Part shown: positions 26,282 to 35,095 of the stretch, in pieces | Numbering within the stretch: the first letter of the stretch is position 1 | How the letters are laid out: the number at the start of each line of letters is the position of its first letter | Origin: an uncultured Tenacibaculum sp. | GTDB taxonomy: Bacteria; Bacteroidota; Bacteroidia; Flavobacteriales; Flavobacteriaceae | Length of the DNA: 64,000 nucleotides | Direction of reading: 5' to 3' | NCBI GenBank assembly: GCA_947492185.1 | Contig: CANLMR010000002.1 | Coordinates: 124,001 to 188,000 of the forward strand | The notes under the pieces: model-generated | What the model saw: the letters and a program-made list of their open reading frames with translations, nothing else | Database searches by the model: none | Told to the model about the DNA's origin: nothing | Translations under genes and position numbers: made by a program

Positions 26282-27259
26282 TTACTTACCTAAAAGAAAA
26301 ACTAGTGGTTGATCTAACCTAATGTTCCAAGAGTTTTCCGAATGGTCTGCTCCTTCAAAAAATATGTTTTTAGAATTTGTGTCGCTATATCCTTTAGCTT
26401 CCAATACTCCGTCAACTTGTTTAGCATACTGCGGGTAATGAGCATCTAAAGTTTTATCTCCATAATCAAAATAAACTTTTTGATCCTGAGCTTGAGGTAA
26501 ATTTGCCTCCATGTATTCAAAAATTGCTTTAGGATAAGGATTGTTCGCCATTGGCATAGAACCCAGCCAGTGTGTAGAAATACAAGCAGCTCCTCCAAAA
26601 ATATCTGGATATTCACTTATGGCATACATAGACATTAAACCGCCCATACTTGATCCCATTACAAAAGTGTGTGCTTTATCTGTATAAACTGAATAATTGC
26701 TATCAATAAATGGTTTTACTTCATTTATGATAAATTTCAAATAATTATCACCACTAAATTTAAACTCAACAGCCATGGGAATATTCCTTAACTCCTGTTG
26801 TGTTTGAGGATCAATAAAATTGAACGCTTTTTCTGGAAATAAATCTAACCAGCGTAAGTCACTAATATTATGAATTGCCACAACTATAAAATCTTGAACT
26901 TTTCCATCTTTTTGAAGTTGCGTTGCCCATTCGTCTACTTTCCATTCTTGTTTATTCCAAGTAGTTTTAGCATCAAACAACATTTGTCCATCGTGCATAT
27001 ATAAAACACTATATTTTTTATCTGAAGAATAGTTATCTGGCAACCAGATATCAACAGGTCTTTGTTTTATATAAGAAGATGGGAAATTCTCCGCTCTTAG
27101 TAATTTACCTCCAGACAATTCAACACCTGTAACAGGTTCAAAATTTATTTCTGTTTTTGGATTAATTACTGCTTCTTCATCATTTGATTTTTTAGTTGAT
27201 TTACTTTTACACGATACGAATAACAGACTCAAACAAATACCTAATTTTATTAGTTTCAT
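26282..27259 (-). CDS. Putative esterase lipoprotein (alpha/beta-hydrolase, esterase D/CE1-like)
   Basis: A 325-residue alpha/beta-hydrolase. Lipoprotein signal with lipobox LFVSCKSKS (Cys17), then a beta strand-rich domain. The nucleophile elbow is MGSSMGGLMSMY (GxSxG), with KKYSVLYMHDGQMLFD as the oxyanion-loop strand and GADHSENSWNIR near the C-terminus providing the catalytic His. It resembles Pfam 'putative esterase' proteins. No CBM48 domain is fused, unlike many such esterases. It lies inside the starch operon, 3 nt after one GH13 and 23 nt before the GH31, so co-expression is certain to the extent spacing can show; its substrate is unknown. Confidence 0.82.
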   Translation of the reverse strand: MKLIKLGICLSLLFVSCKSKSTKKSNDEEAVINPKTEINFEPVTGVELSGGKLLRAENFPSSYIKQRPVDIWLPDNYSSDKKYSVLYMHDGQMLFDAKTTWNKQEWKVDEWATQLQKDGKVQDFIVVAIHNISDLRWLDLFPEKAFNFIDPQTQQELRNIPMAVEFKFSGDNYLKFIINEVKPFIDSNYSVYTDKAHTFVMGSSMGGLMSMYAISEYPDIFGGAACISTHWLGSMPMANNPYPKAIFEYMEANLPQAQDQKVYFDYGDKTLDAHYPQYAKQVDGVLEAKGYSDTNSKNIFFEGADHSENSWNIRLDQPLVFLLGK

Positions 27260-27262
27260 AGA

Positions 27263-29206
27263 TTATAATTTAGTTGTAAATAAATAACTTCCTTTATGAT
27301 TTAAAGTTAGTGTATTTGACCAAGTTATTGTTTCTCCTGTAAAAACATTTTTTAGTGTTTTACCGTCTAATCCTAATTCATTGAACCTATCGAGTTTTAA
27401 ATCAAACGTTTGCTCGTTTTTATTTAAAATATGAACTATAGTTTCATCATCTGAAAATCTTGATAACACGTAAGTGTTTTTTTCAGGTGCAAAATGCATT
27501 GTTTTCCCATCATGCATAGCTTTAGAGTTCTTTCTAAAGTTCATTAGTTTAGAAATATAATTTTGCATTTCTTTTTTTTCTGCGGACAAGTTTTCTCCTG
27601 TGAATGCATTAACAACATCACCATTCCAACCACCAGGGAAATCGGTTCTAATTAAACCATGATCACCAGGCTTATCAAAGTCATTCATTAGAATTTCTGT
27701 TCCGTAATACATCTGAAACGTTCTAGGAATTGTAGCTAAATAACTTAACGCCATTTTTGTATCTTCTATATTTCCATCTAATTGAGTAAAGATTCTACTC
27801 ATATCATGATTATCTGGAAATACCAAAATATCAAGTGGCCTTTTGTAATGAAAATCATTTGCTAGGGCAACGTAAATCTCTTTTAATCCAGTTCCCCAAG
27901 TTTCTTTATTCTTTAAACCAGCAACGATTTTTTCTTGCATTGCAAAATCCATTGTAGATCGTAGATTAGAATCATATCCATCAGTATTCTCTTGGCCATC
28001 TTGCCAATAACCAATTAATAATGGATTTGATGACCACTCCTCTCCTACAATATTGAAATTTGGATATTCCTTCATAATTGCGCCCGCCCAATCACTCATA
28101 AAGTCTTTATCTGGGTATGGGTATGTATCTTGACGAATTCCTCCTAACTTTAAATATTCTATCCACCAAATACTGTTTTGAATTAAATATTTGGACATAA
28201 AAGGATTTCGTTGATTTAAATCAGGCATCCCTTTTACGAACCAACCATCTGTCATCTCTTTTTCATCAGTCTTTGATGCGTAAATATCTTGGTTAGTTGT
28301 TCTCCTGTGAGAAGATCGCTTTACAATTTCACTACTCCAGTTATCTTTGTTTGTCTCATAATGTTTTTGATAGTTTACCCAATCTTTAAAAGGTAAATCT
28401 TTCATCCACCAATGTTCTAAACCACAATGATTTGCAACTTGATCCATGATGAGTTTCATGTTATTACTTTCCAACTTTGAAGCCAATTCTTTATACTCAT
28501 CTAAAGTTCCAAATCTTGGATCAACCTCATAATAATCTGTAATGGCGTAACCATGATAAGATCCTCTCAGCATATTATTAGTTAGTAAAGGACTTGGCCA
28601 AACTGCAGTAAAACCTAGCTTTTTAATATAATCTACATTTGATGTAATTCCTTCAATATCACCTCCATGACGAGCATAATTATTCTTTCTATCAATCCCT
28701 TTTTCATTTAATTGTTCAAAAGAATCATTCTTAGGGTTTGCATTAGCAAAACGATCTGGAGTTATTAAATAAATTGCATCAGTACTATTAAAACCAATAA
28801 AATCCTCGGCTTTCTGTTTACGAGTTTTTAACTCATAAGTTTGAAATAATTTCGATTTTTCACCTTTACTAAAAACAATATTGAATTTTCCTGGTTTAGT
28901 TGTTTCAGAAATATTCAAATCCAAAAACAAATAATTTTGACTATCTGCTTTATGAACTTGTTCTATTGTAACTCCAGGATATGATATTTCAGCATTATAA
29001 TTACTGATATTTGGATGTTTAACCAAAAGTTGAAGCGATGTGTTTTTAAAACCTGTCCACCAAAATGGAGGTTCTACCCTTCTTACATCATTAACTTCAA
29101 CTATTGGTTGTTTTGTATCTTCATTCGAAGATGTTTTTGATTGTTCTTTACAAGAGCAAATTAAAAGAACTGAAAATAACGCGATTAATCCTATATGTTT
29201 TTTCAT
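27263..29206 (-). CDS. GH13 neopullulanase/cyclomaltodextrinase-type lipoprotein (SusA-like)
   Basis: A 647-residue enzyme. Lipobox LLICSCKEQ (Cys19). Residues about 40-130 form the N-terminal immunoglobulin-like domain of cyclomaltodextrinases (VEPPFWWTGFKNTSLQLLV), then the barrel (AIYLITPDRFANANP). Region I is DQVANHCG, nucleophile Asp360 in GIRQDTYPY, acid/base Glu389 in IVGEEW, and Asp468 in FPDNHDMSR; a cyclomaltodextrinase-type C-terminal beta domain ends the protein. This layout matches SusA-like neopullulanases that open cyclodextrins and cut pullulan and starch fragments. It lies 35 nt after the GH65 gene. Confidence 0.92.
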   Translation of the reverse strand: MKKHIGLIALFSVLLICSCKEQSKTSSNEDTKQPIVEVNDVRRVEPPFWWTGFKNTSLQLLVKHPNISNYNAEISYPGVTIEQVHKADSQNYLFLDLNISETTKPGKFNIVFSKGEKSKLFQTYELKTRKQKAEDFIGFNSTDAIYLITPDRFANANPKNDSFEQLNEKGIDRKNNYARHGGDIEGITSNVDYIKKLGFTAVWPSPLLTNNMLRGSYHGYAITDYYEVDPRFGTLDEYKELASKLESNNMKLIMDQVANHCGLEHWWMKDLPFKDWVNYQKHYETNKDNWSSEIVKRSSHRRTTNQDIYASKTDEKEMTDGWFVKGMPDLNQRNPFMSKYLIQNSIWWIEYLKLGGIRQDTYPYPDKDFMSDWAGAIMKEYPNFNIVGEEWSSNPLLIGYWQDGQENTDGYDSNLRSTMDFAMQEKIVAGLKNKETWGTGLKEIYVALANDFHYKRPLDILVFPDNHDMSRIFTQLDGNIEDTKMALSYLATIPRTFQMYYGTEILMNDFDKPGDHGLIRTDFPGGWNGDVVNAFTGENLSAEKKEMQNYISKLMNFRKNSKAMHDGKTMHFAPEKNTYVLSRFSDDETIVHILNKNEQTFDLKLDRFNELGLDGKTLKNVFTGETITWSNTLTLNHKGSYLFTTKL

Positions 29207-29241
29207 GATTTAATTTTTAATCCTCTTGTACATTCAAACTA

Positions 29242-31548
29242 TTATACTGTTACTAAATTATTCGGGGAAATAGTAACCTTTTCACCATTTACAATGATCT
29301 GTAATTCTTTATTACCATCAACCTCAAAATGCGTTTTTCCTTGGTTAACAATTACTTTTAATACTTGATTTCTAAAGTTTACTTTAAATGAATATCCTTC
29401 CCACTGACTAGGAATTTGTGGTGTAAAACTTAAACTACCATCTTGAATTCTCATCCCTCCGAATCCTTCAACAATGCTCATCCATGTACCAGCCATTGAA
29501 GTAATATGAAGACCTTCTTCAACTTCTTTATTATAATCATCTAAATCTAAACGAGATGTTCTTAAATAGAATGTATATGCTTGTTCCATTCTTCCTAATT
29601 TAGCAGCCTGAATACTATGAACACAAGGAGAAAGTGAACTTTCGTGAACAGTGAAAGGCTCGTAAAAATCAAAGTGCTTTTCAAGCTCTTCTGTAGAGAA
29701 ATGATCTTCAAAAAAATAGAATCCTTGTAAAACATCAGCTTGCTTTATGTAAGGAGAACGAAGAATACGATCCCAACTCCATTTTTGGTTAATAGGACGA
29801 TTAGATTTATCTAAATTCTCAACAGTAACTAAATTTTTATCTAAGAAACCATCTTGTTGTAAGAAAACTTCATGTTTTTCCGAATATGGAAAAAACATAT
29901 TATCTGCAACTTTTCTCCAACTCGATAATTCTGCCTCAGAAATATTTACTTTTTTTACGATACGCTTAAAATCAGAAGCATATTCGCTTTTCACCTTTTC
30001 AATATTCTCTAAAGCGTAATCAATACACCATTTTGCAATGTAGTTTGTATACCAATTATTGTTTATGTTATTTTCATACTCATTTGGTCCAGTAACTCCT
30101 AGCATTACATACTTTTGCTTGTCTTCAGAGAAATTAACTCTTTGATGCCAAAAACGTGCAATTCCAATAAGTACTTCTAATCCCTTTTCTGGAATATAAC
30201 TGTAATCATTCGTAAATCTGTAATAGTTAAAAATGGCAAAGGATATGGCTCCATTTCTATGAATTTCTTCAAAAGTGATTTCCCATTCATTATGACATTC
30301 TTCACCATTCATTGTCACCATTGGGTACAATGCAGCACCATTAGTAAATCCTAAATTTTCAGCATTCTCAATAGCTTTGTCAAGCTGATTATATCTATAA
30401 GTTAAAAGGCTTTTAGCAACTTCTTGATTCTTTGTTGCCATATAAAAAGGCAAACAATATGCTTCTGTATCCCAATAGGTACTTCCACCATACTTCTCAC
30501 CTGTAAATCCTTTAGGTCCAATATTCAAACGAGCATCCTTACCTAAATATGTATGATTCAATTGCATGATATTAAAGCGAATACCTTGTTGTGCTTTAAC
30601 ATCACCATCAATGGTAATATCTGCCATTTCCCAAATATTAGCCCATGCTTGCTTTTGTTGATCTAATAAATTAGTAAAACCTAAATCTACAGCTAACTTT
30701 AATGTATTTTTTGCTGCAGTAATCAATTGGTTTGCATCATGGTTTCTGTCAACTACATAACCTCCAAACTTATGAATTGTATACCTTTCATTAGCCTTTA
30801 CATGTGCTGGATAATAAAAAGAAACTTTAGTTTCTGAAGATTCTGATTTTGGAATTGTATTCTGTTCGTTACCATTTATGAAAAGCTTTGATTCCATAAA
30901 AGTGCAAGTATGAAAATTAGTTTTCATAGTATGCGCTTCAATAAATGCTTGATTAGAATCTCCTGTTGTGTTTGTTGTATTCCAAAACTGATCATCCCAG
31001 TTACTATCTTCATTTTGAATTCCGCTATCTAAATAAGGCTCAAATGTAATTTCTACATCATTTGAAATTGGTGTTACATTGTACTCTATTGCACCTATTT
31101 CATCTAAATCAATACTTAAAAAACGTTTAGTTTCTACTTTTACAGTAATATCATTTACTAAAGTAGCTTTAAAACTTCTTGATAACCAACCTTCTTTCAT
31201 ATTCAATTCACGTCGGAAATCAACAACTTTTTTACAGGTATATAAATCTAATTGTATATCGTTTACAAATACATTAATGCCTATCCAATTCGGTGCATTT
31301 AAAACTTTTGCGAAATATTCCGGATAGCCGTTCTTCCACCATCCTACTCTAGTTTTATCAGGATAATAAACTCCAGCTATATAACTTCCTTGAAAAGTTT
31401 CACCAGAATATTTTTCTTCAAAATTTGCGCGCTGCCCCATGGCACCATTACCGATACTAAATAAACTTTCAGAAGATTTTATCCTACTATCATTATATCC
31501 TTCTTCGATAATCGACCACTCATTTGGTAATATATAATCTTGGTTCAT
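29242..31548 (-). CDS. GH65 maltose phosphorylase
   Basis: A 768-residue cytoplasmic enzyme (no signal peptide) that splits maltose with phosphate into glucose and beta-glucose-1-phosphate. It has the N-terminal beta-sandwich and the alpha/alpha barrel of GH65; the general acid is Glu490 in VTGPNEYENN, close to the place of Glu487 in characterised maltose phosphorylase. STYWDTEAYCLP and the phosphate-binding HVHESSLSP-like stretch (FTVHESSLSPCVHS) are further family marks. Kojibiose or trehalose phosphorylase cannot be excluded by sequence alone, but adjacency to beta-phosphoglucomutase and a starch locus points to maltose. 26 nt after pgmB. Confidence 0.9.
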   Translation of the reverse strand: MNQDYILPNEWSIIEEGYNDSRIKSSESLFSIGNGAMGQRANFEEKYSGETFQGSYIAGVYYPDKTRVGWWKNGYPEYFAKVLNAPNWIGINVFVNDIQLDLYTCKKVVDFRRELNMKEGWLSRSFKATLVNDITVKVETKRFLSIDLDEIGAIEYNVTPISNDVEITFEPYLDSGIQNEDSNWDDQFWNTTNTTGDSNQAFIEAHTMKTNFHTCTFMESKLFINGNEQNTIPKSESSETKVSFYYPAHVKANERYTIHKFGGYVVDRNHDANQLITAAKNTLKLAVDLGFTNLLDQQKQAWANIWEMADITIDGDVKAQQGIRFNIMQLNHTYLGKDARLNIGPKGFTGEKYGGSTYWDTEAYCLPFYMATKNQEVAKSLLTYRYNQLDKAIENAENLGFTNGAALYPMVTMNGEECHNEWEITFEEIHRNGAISFAIFNYYRFTNDYSYIPEKGLEVLIGIARFWHQRVNFSEDKQKYVMLGVTGPNEYENNINNNWYTNYIAKWCIDYALENIEKVKSEYASDFKRIVKKVNISEAELSSWRKVADNMFFPYSEKHEVFLQQDGFLDKNLVTVENLDKSNRPINQKWSWDRILRSPYIKQADVLQGFYFFEDHFSTEELEKHFDFYEPFTVHESSLSPCVHSIQAAKLGRMEQAYTFYLRTSRLDLDDYNKEVEEGLHITSMAGTWMSIVEGFGGMRIQDGSLSFTPQIPSQWEGYSFKVNFRNQVLKVIVNQGKTHFEVDGNKELQIIVNGEKVTISPNNLVTV

Positions 31549-31574
31549 TTCTAGTTTGTTTGTTGTACGGGGTG

Positions 31575-32234
31575 TTATTGTTTGTTTATTAATTGTGTTA
31601 AAAATTCAATAGATATTTCTGAGAAATCTTTGAACACAAAGTCTGCATCAGATAGAACATCTTGCTCTCCTATACCTATTGATATCATATTAGCAGTATT
31701 AGCTGCCTGAACTCCTGCAATAGAGTCTTCGAATACTACACATTGTTCAGGATCAATTTCAAGTTCTTTAGCGGCTATTAAAAATACTTCAGGATCTGGT
31801 TTTGCTTTAGATACATTAGTACCATCTACAATAGCATCAAAAGAATCGTATAATGATACTTTCTTTAATATTTTTCTAGCATTTTTACTTGCTGAACCTA
31901 ATGCTAATGGTTGATTTTCGTTTTTTAAATAATCTAAAACTTTAGGAACATCAACAAGAATTTCTTCTTCTTTCATCGTCTCTATGTAAGACAAATAATC
32001 ATTGTTTTTCTTGCTCATTTGATCCTGAAAAGCTTCATCAGAAAGTGAAACCCCTCCCCATTCTAAAATCTTCTCTAATGACTTTACTCTACTTACACCT
32101 TTTAATTGTTCATTTTGGTGTTCTGTAAAATCAATTCCTAAATCATTAGCTAATTTTTTCCAAGCTAAAAAATGGTATTTAGCAGTGTCTACAATAACAC
32201 CATCTAAATCAAATATGAATCCTCTTTTATTCAT
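31575..32234 (-). CDS. pgmB: Beta-phosphoglucomutase
   Basis: A 219-residue HAD-superfamily mutase converting the beta-glucose-1-phosphate from maltose phosphorylase into glucose-6-phosphate. The nucleophile motif is FDLDGVIVDTAKYHFLAW (Asp9, with Asp11 as acid/base), characteristic of beta-PGM; the cap carries LKGVSRVKSLEKIL, motif II is ALGSASKNA and motif IV ECVVFEDSIAGVQAA. The length is typical. It lies 2 nt after the MFS gene and 26 nt before the GH65 gene, an arrangement that supports function. Confidence 0.95.
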   Translation of the reverse strand: MNKRGFIFDLDGVIVDTAKYHFLAWKKLANDLGIDFTEHQNEQLKGVSRVKSLEKILEWGGVSLSDEAFQDQMSKKNNDYLSYIETMKEEEILVDVPKVLDYLKNENQPLALGSASKNARKILKKVSLYDSFDAIVDGTNVSKAKPDPEVFLIAAKELEIDPEQCVVFEDSIAGVQAANTANMISIGIGEQDVLSDADFVFKDFSEISIEFLTQLINKQ

Positions 32235-32236
32235 AG

Positions 32237-33595
32237 TTATTGATGTGCTACATCAGTTTTATCGTTAATTTTAAATGAAAGTGCTCCAGCTATTAAGAAT
32301 GATATACCGCTGACTACTAAAGCAAAAATTGCTTGGTTACCATATGCATATTTTACTAATGGTCCTCCAATTATTCCATTGACAATTTGAGGTATAACAA
32401 TGAAGAAATTAAATATTCCCATGTATACTCCCATTTTCTTTGGAGAAATTGAACCTGACAACATTGCGTAAGGCATTGATAATATACTTGCCCATGCAAT
32501 TCCTAAAAATATCATCGGAAGAATTAAAGCCATTGGATCTGATAAGAAATAGATCATTATCAAACCAATACCTCCAATAAATAATGAATATGCATGTGTT
32601 TTCTTTCTGCTAAATTTTTTCGCTATTGATGGTAATAAAAAGGCAAATACGGCTGATACACCATTGTAAACACCAAATAAAATCCCTACCCAATTCCCAG
32701 CTTCTTGGTATGTTTCACTGCTAGAGTCATCGTAAGGTAAACCATAAATATGTTGAGCTATTGCTGGTACAGAGAATACCCACATTCCAAAAAGAGCAAA
32801 CCATGAAAAGAATTGCACCCAACTTAATTGGCGCATCGTTTCTGGCATTTTTTTGAAATCTTCAAATATATCTAACAGTCTTGCTTCTTTTTGTTCTTCT
32901 TCTGAGTCATTAGTATTTTCAGAATTATTTTTTTCAAATTGTGCTAATTCCTCAGGCGAATATTCTTTAGTGGTAAAAATGGTTACTAGTATTGAGGCAA
33001 TTAAAACAATAGCTCCAATAATAAAAGACCATAATAAGTTTTGAGGGACAGTACCTTCTCCAGAAGTTTTAGCTAAACCAAACCAATTTGTTAAAACCCA
33101 TGGTAACCAAGAACCAATAACTGCTCCAATTCCAATAAGTGCTGTTTGTATACTAAAACCTTGAGTGGCTTGTTCATCTGAGAGATTATCTGCAACTAAA
33201 GCTCTAAAAGGCTCCATTGCTATATTAAAAGAAGCATCCATAATCATTAGCATACCTGCTCCTACCCATAGCGCAGGAAGTAATGCTATCATGAAATTAG
33301 CTTGCGGAATTAAAATCATTCCAATGGAAGCTAAAACTGCTCCTAATAAGAAAAATGGCTTTCGCCTACCAAATTTTGTCCAAGTATTATCACTATAATA
33401 ACCAATTATTGGCTGTACTATTAATCCCATAAAAGGAGCAATAAGCCAAAACCAAGATAATTGATGCACATCAGCTCCAAAAATCTGTAAAATCCGACTG
33501 GCATTTGCATTTTGTAGGGCAAAACCCATTTGAATTCCTAAAAATCCGAAACTCATGTTCCAAATTTCTAAGAAACTTAATTTACGCTTGTTCAT
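32237..33595 (-). CDS. MFS sugar transporter (SLC45-like, probable maltose importer)
   Basis: A 452-residue protein with twelve hydrophobic segments in two halves separated by a charged loop (about 215-245, rich in Glu/Asn). The second-third helix region has DNTWTKFGRRKPFFLLG, the signature of the glycoside-proton symporter group that includes plant sucrose carriers and bacterial maltose carriers. First gene of the minus-strand operon, so it likely brings maltose and short maltodextrins into the cytoplasm for the GH65 phosphorylase. It replaces the ABC or PTS maltose systems of other bacteria. The start ATG at 33595 is preceded by a 126-nt control region. Confidence 0.9.
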   Translation of the reverse strand: MNKRKLSFLEIWNMSFGFLGIQMGFALQNANASRILQIFGADVHQLSWFWLIAPFMGLIVQPIIGYYSDNTWTKFGRRKPFFLLGAVLASIGMILIPQANFMIALLPALWVGAGMLMIMDASFNIAMEPFRALVADNLSDEQATQGFSIQTALIGIGAVIGSWLPWVLTNWFGLAKTSGEGTVPQNLLWSFIIGAIVLIASILVTIFTTKEYSPEELAQFEKNNSENTNDSEEEQKEARLLDIFEDFKKMPETMRQLSWVQFFSWFALFGMWVFSVPAIAQHIYGLPYDDSSSETYQEAGNWVGILFGVYNGVSAVFAFLLPSIAKKFSRKKTHAYSLFIGGIGLIMIYFLSDPMALILPMIFLGIAWASILSMPYAMLSGSISPKKMGVYMGIFNFFIVIPQIVNGIIGGPLVKYAYGNQAIFALVVSGISFLIAGALSFKINDKTDVAHQ

Positions 33596-33618
33596 TATCG
33601 TATATATTAGTTGATAGT

Positions 33619-33689
33619 ACGATAAGCGCTAAGACTTATCTTTATTGTGCAGAAAAGGTTATTGATAAGTCCTTATGGTGTCAAATATA
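33619..33689 (-). promoter_or_regulatory. Promoter and dyads ahead of the maltose operon
   Basis: Minus-strand TATATTTG at 33682-33689 fits TAnnTTTG and would start transcription near 33676. Between it and the MFS ATG lie dyads built on GATAAG/CTTATC: GATAAGCGCTAAGACTTATC at about 33621-33640, with a central CG in AGCGCT, and a second ATAAGTCCTTAT at 33665-33676. Their position over and after the start site suits repressor binding. No -33 TTG at the usual distance. Confidence 0.45.
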
Positions 33690-33721
33690 TAAAAAAATCT
33701 TTATCTCATCTATTATTTTTA

Positions 33722-34741
33722 CTACAACGATTTACTAGATTCTCTTATTTTAATATTACTTGAGATTACTTTTGTTTGTGGAGAGCGTTGTTTTTCTGAG
33801 TTTTCTATTTGATCTATTAACAATTCAGCAGCTTGCTCTCCCATTGTTAAACCATGCTGAACTATTGTTGTAATAGATGGAGAAGAATATTCTGAAATCA
33901 AACCATCTGTAAAACCAATAATCGAAATATCCTCTGGAATTTGTTTCCCTTTTTCTTTTGCTAATCTAATAGCAATAGCTGCATAAATTTCATTAACTGC
34001 AAAAATGGCGTCTATATCTTGATCGAATAAAACCTTTATTTGTGAGTAAATATCTTCTTCTTCATCAACATTAATTACCAGATTAGAATTTATTTTTACT
34101 CCAGTCTCTTTTAATGCTCTTTCATAACCTTGGTATCTATCTAAACCAACTGTTACATGTTCTGGTGTGGTAATAATACCTATTTTTTTACAATTTGTAT
34201 TTAACAAATGGCGAGTTGCCTTATACCCTGCTCCAATATCATCAACAATTACTTTGTCGCAACGAATTGAATCATGAACTCTATCAAATAAAACCAAAGG
34301 AACTTCATTACTAATCAATTGATAAAAATGACTTAGTTCTTTATTTCTTAATGTTTCTTTAGCTATAGAAACAATTAAACCATCAACACTTCCATTGGTT
34401 AATACATTAATAGTTTCTATTTCTTTCTCCTGATCTTCGTTCGAGAAACAAACCATAATATTATAACCTCGTTCATTAGCAACTTTTTCAATTCCACTAA
34501 TTACAGTTGAGAAGAAATGATGAACAATTTTAGGTAATATTATTCCAATTACTTTTGTCTTTTGACTTCTTAATTGTAAAGCCAAATTATTAGGCCTATA
34601 ATTATAATAATTTGCATAGGCTTTAATTCTTTCTTTTGTTTCATGACTAATTTCATGACTATCTCTTAAAGCTTTTGATACAGTTGAAGTAGACACACCT
34701 AACTCTTTTGCTATTATTTTAATGGTAATTTTTGGTTTCAT
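33722..34741 (-). CDS. LacI-family regulator of the starch locus
   Basis: A 339-residue repressor-type protein. The N-terminus is the LacI DNA-binding domain (ITIKIIAKELGVSTSTVSKA, then the hinge helix YRPNNLALQLRSQKT), followed by a periplasmic-binding-protein-like effector domain (VIGIILPKIVHHFFSTVISG ... IIGFTDGLISEYSSPSITTI). It lies between the two divergent halves of the starch locus, so it very likely controls both in response to maltose or a related sugar. In Bacteroides the regulator is instead the membrane protein SusR, which is absent here. Gap to the MFS gene is 126 nt, so it is probably transcribed on its own. Confidence 0.93.
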   Translation of the reverse strand: MKPKITIKIIAKELGVSTSTVSKALRDSHEISHETKERIKAYANYYNYRPNNLALQLRSQKTKVIGIILPKIVHHFFSTVISGIEKVANERGYNIMVCFSNEDQEKEIETINVLTNGSVDGLIVSIAKETLRNKELSHFYQLISNEVPLVLFDRVHDSIRCDKVIVDDIGAGYKATRHLLNTNCKKIGIITTPEHVTVGLDRYQGYERALKETGVKINSNLVINVDEEEDIYSQIKVLFDQDIDAIFAVNEIYAAIAIRLAKEKGKQIPEDISIIGFTDGLISEYSSPSITTIVQHGLTMGEQAAELLIDQIENSEKQRSPQTKVISSNIKIRESSKSL

Positions 34742-35095
34742 AGATTTATAACTAAATGAGGTTGATTATATGTATTAAAAGCAGGATTTATATTAACCTT
34801 AAAATTTATAAGTATTAACTAGAAAAACAATAAATAGTTAATAGCCTTTTTAAGAATGTGACATTTTGTTGATTTAACCCTAATTTTATTCTTATTATTT
34901 TACAAAACTGATAAAAAATTTAGATAATATTATTAATACGTTAAGTTAAAGTTAAAAAGTTATCAACACGAAATCGTTTTCGTAGTATTTTCAATGGTTG
35001 CAGGAACGTTTTAATAGCTATATTCACATCGCAGAACAAAGGTTATTGATATAACAAACAATTCAAATTTTACTTATTTATTTAAGAATTTACAC
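34742..35095. promoter_or_regulatory. Divergent control region between lacI-type gene and susC
   Basis: A 354-bp AT-rich gap with no gene. It contains a strong LacI-type operator at 34968-34983, a weaker look-alike centred 32 bp downstream, and a partial promoter (TTG at 34998-35000, 18 nt, then TATATTCA at 35019-35026, which departs from TAnnTTTG at the end). No exact TAnnTTTG was found before susC, which may mean a promoter that depends on an activator. The susC leader would be about 60 nt. Confidence 0.5.
34968..34983. promoter_or_regulatory. Probable LacI-family operator
   Basis: ACGAAATCGTTTTCGT is a 16-bp palindrome (7 of 8 positions per arm symmetric) with the central CG that LacI-type hinge helices require. 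It stands in the gap beside the LacI-type gene, upstream of the susC start. A weaker site with GGAACGTTTT is centred at 35007/35008, 32 bp away, about three helical turns. Confidence 0.65.
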
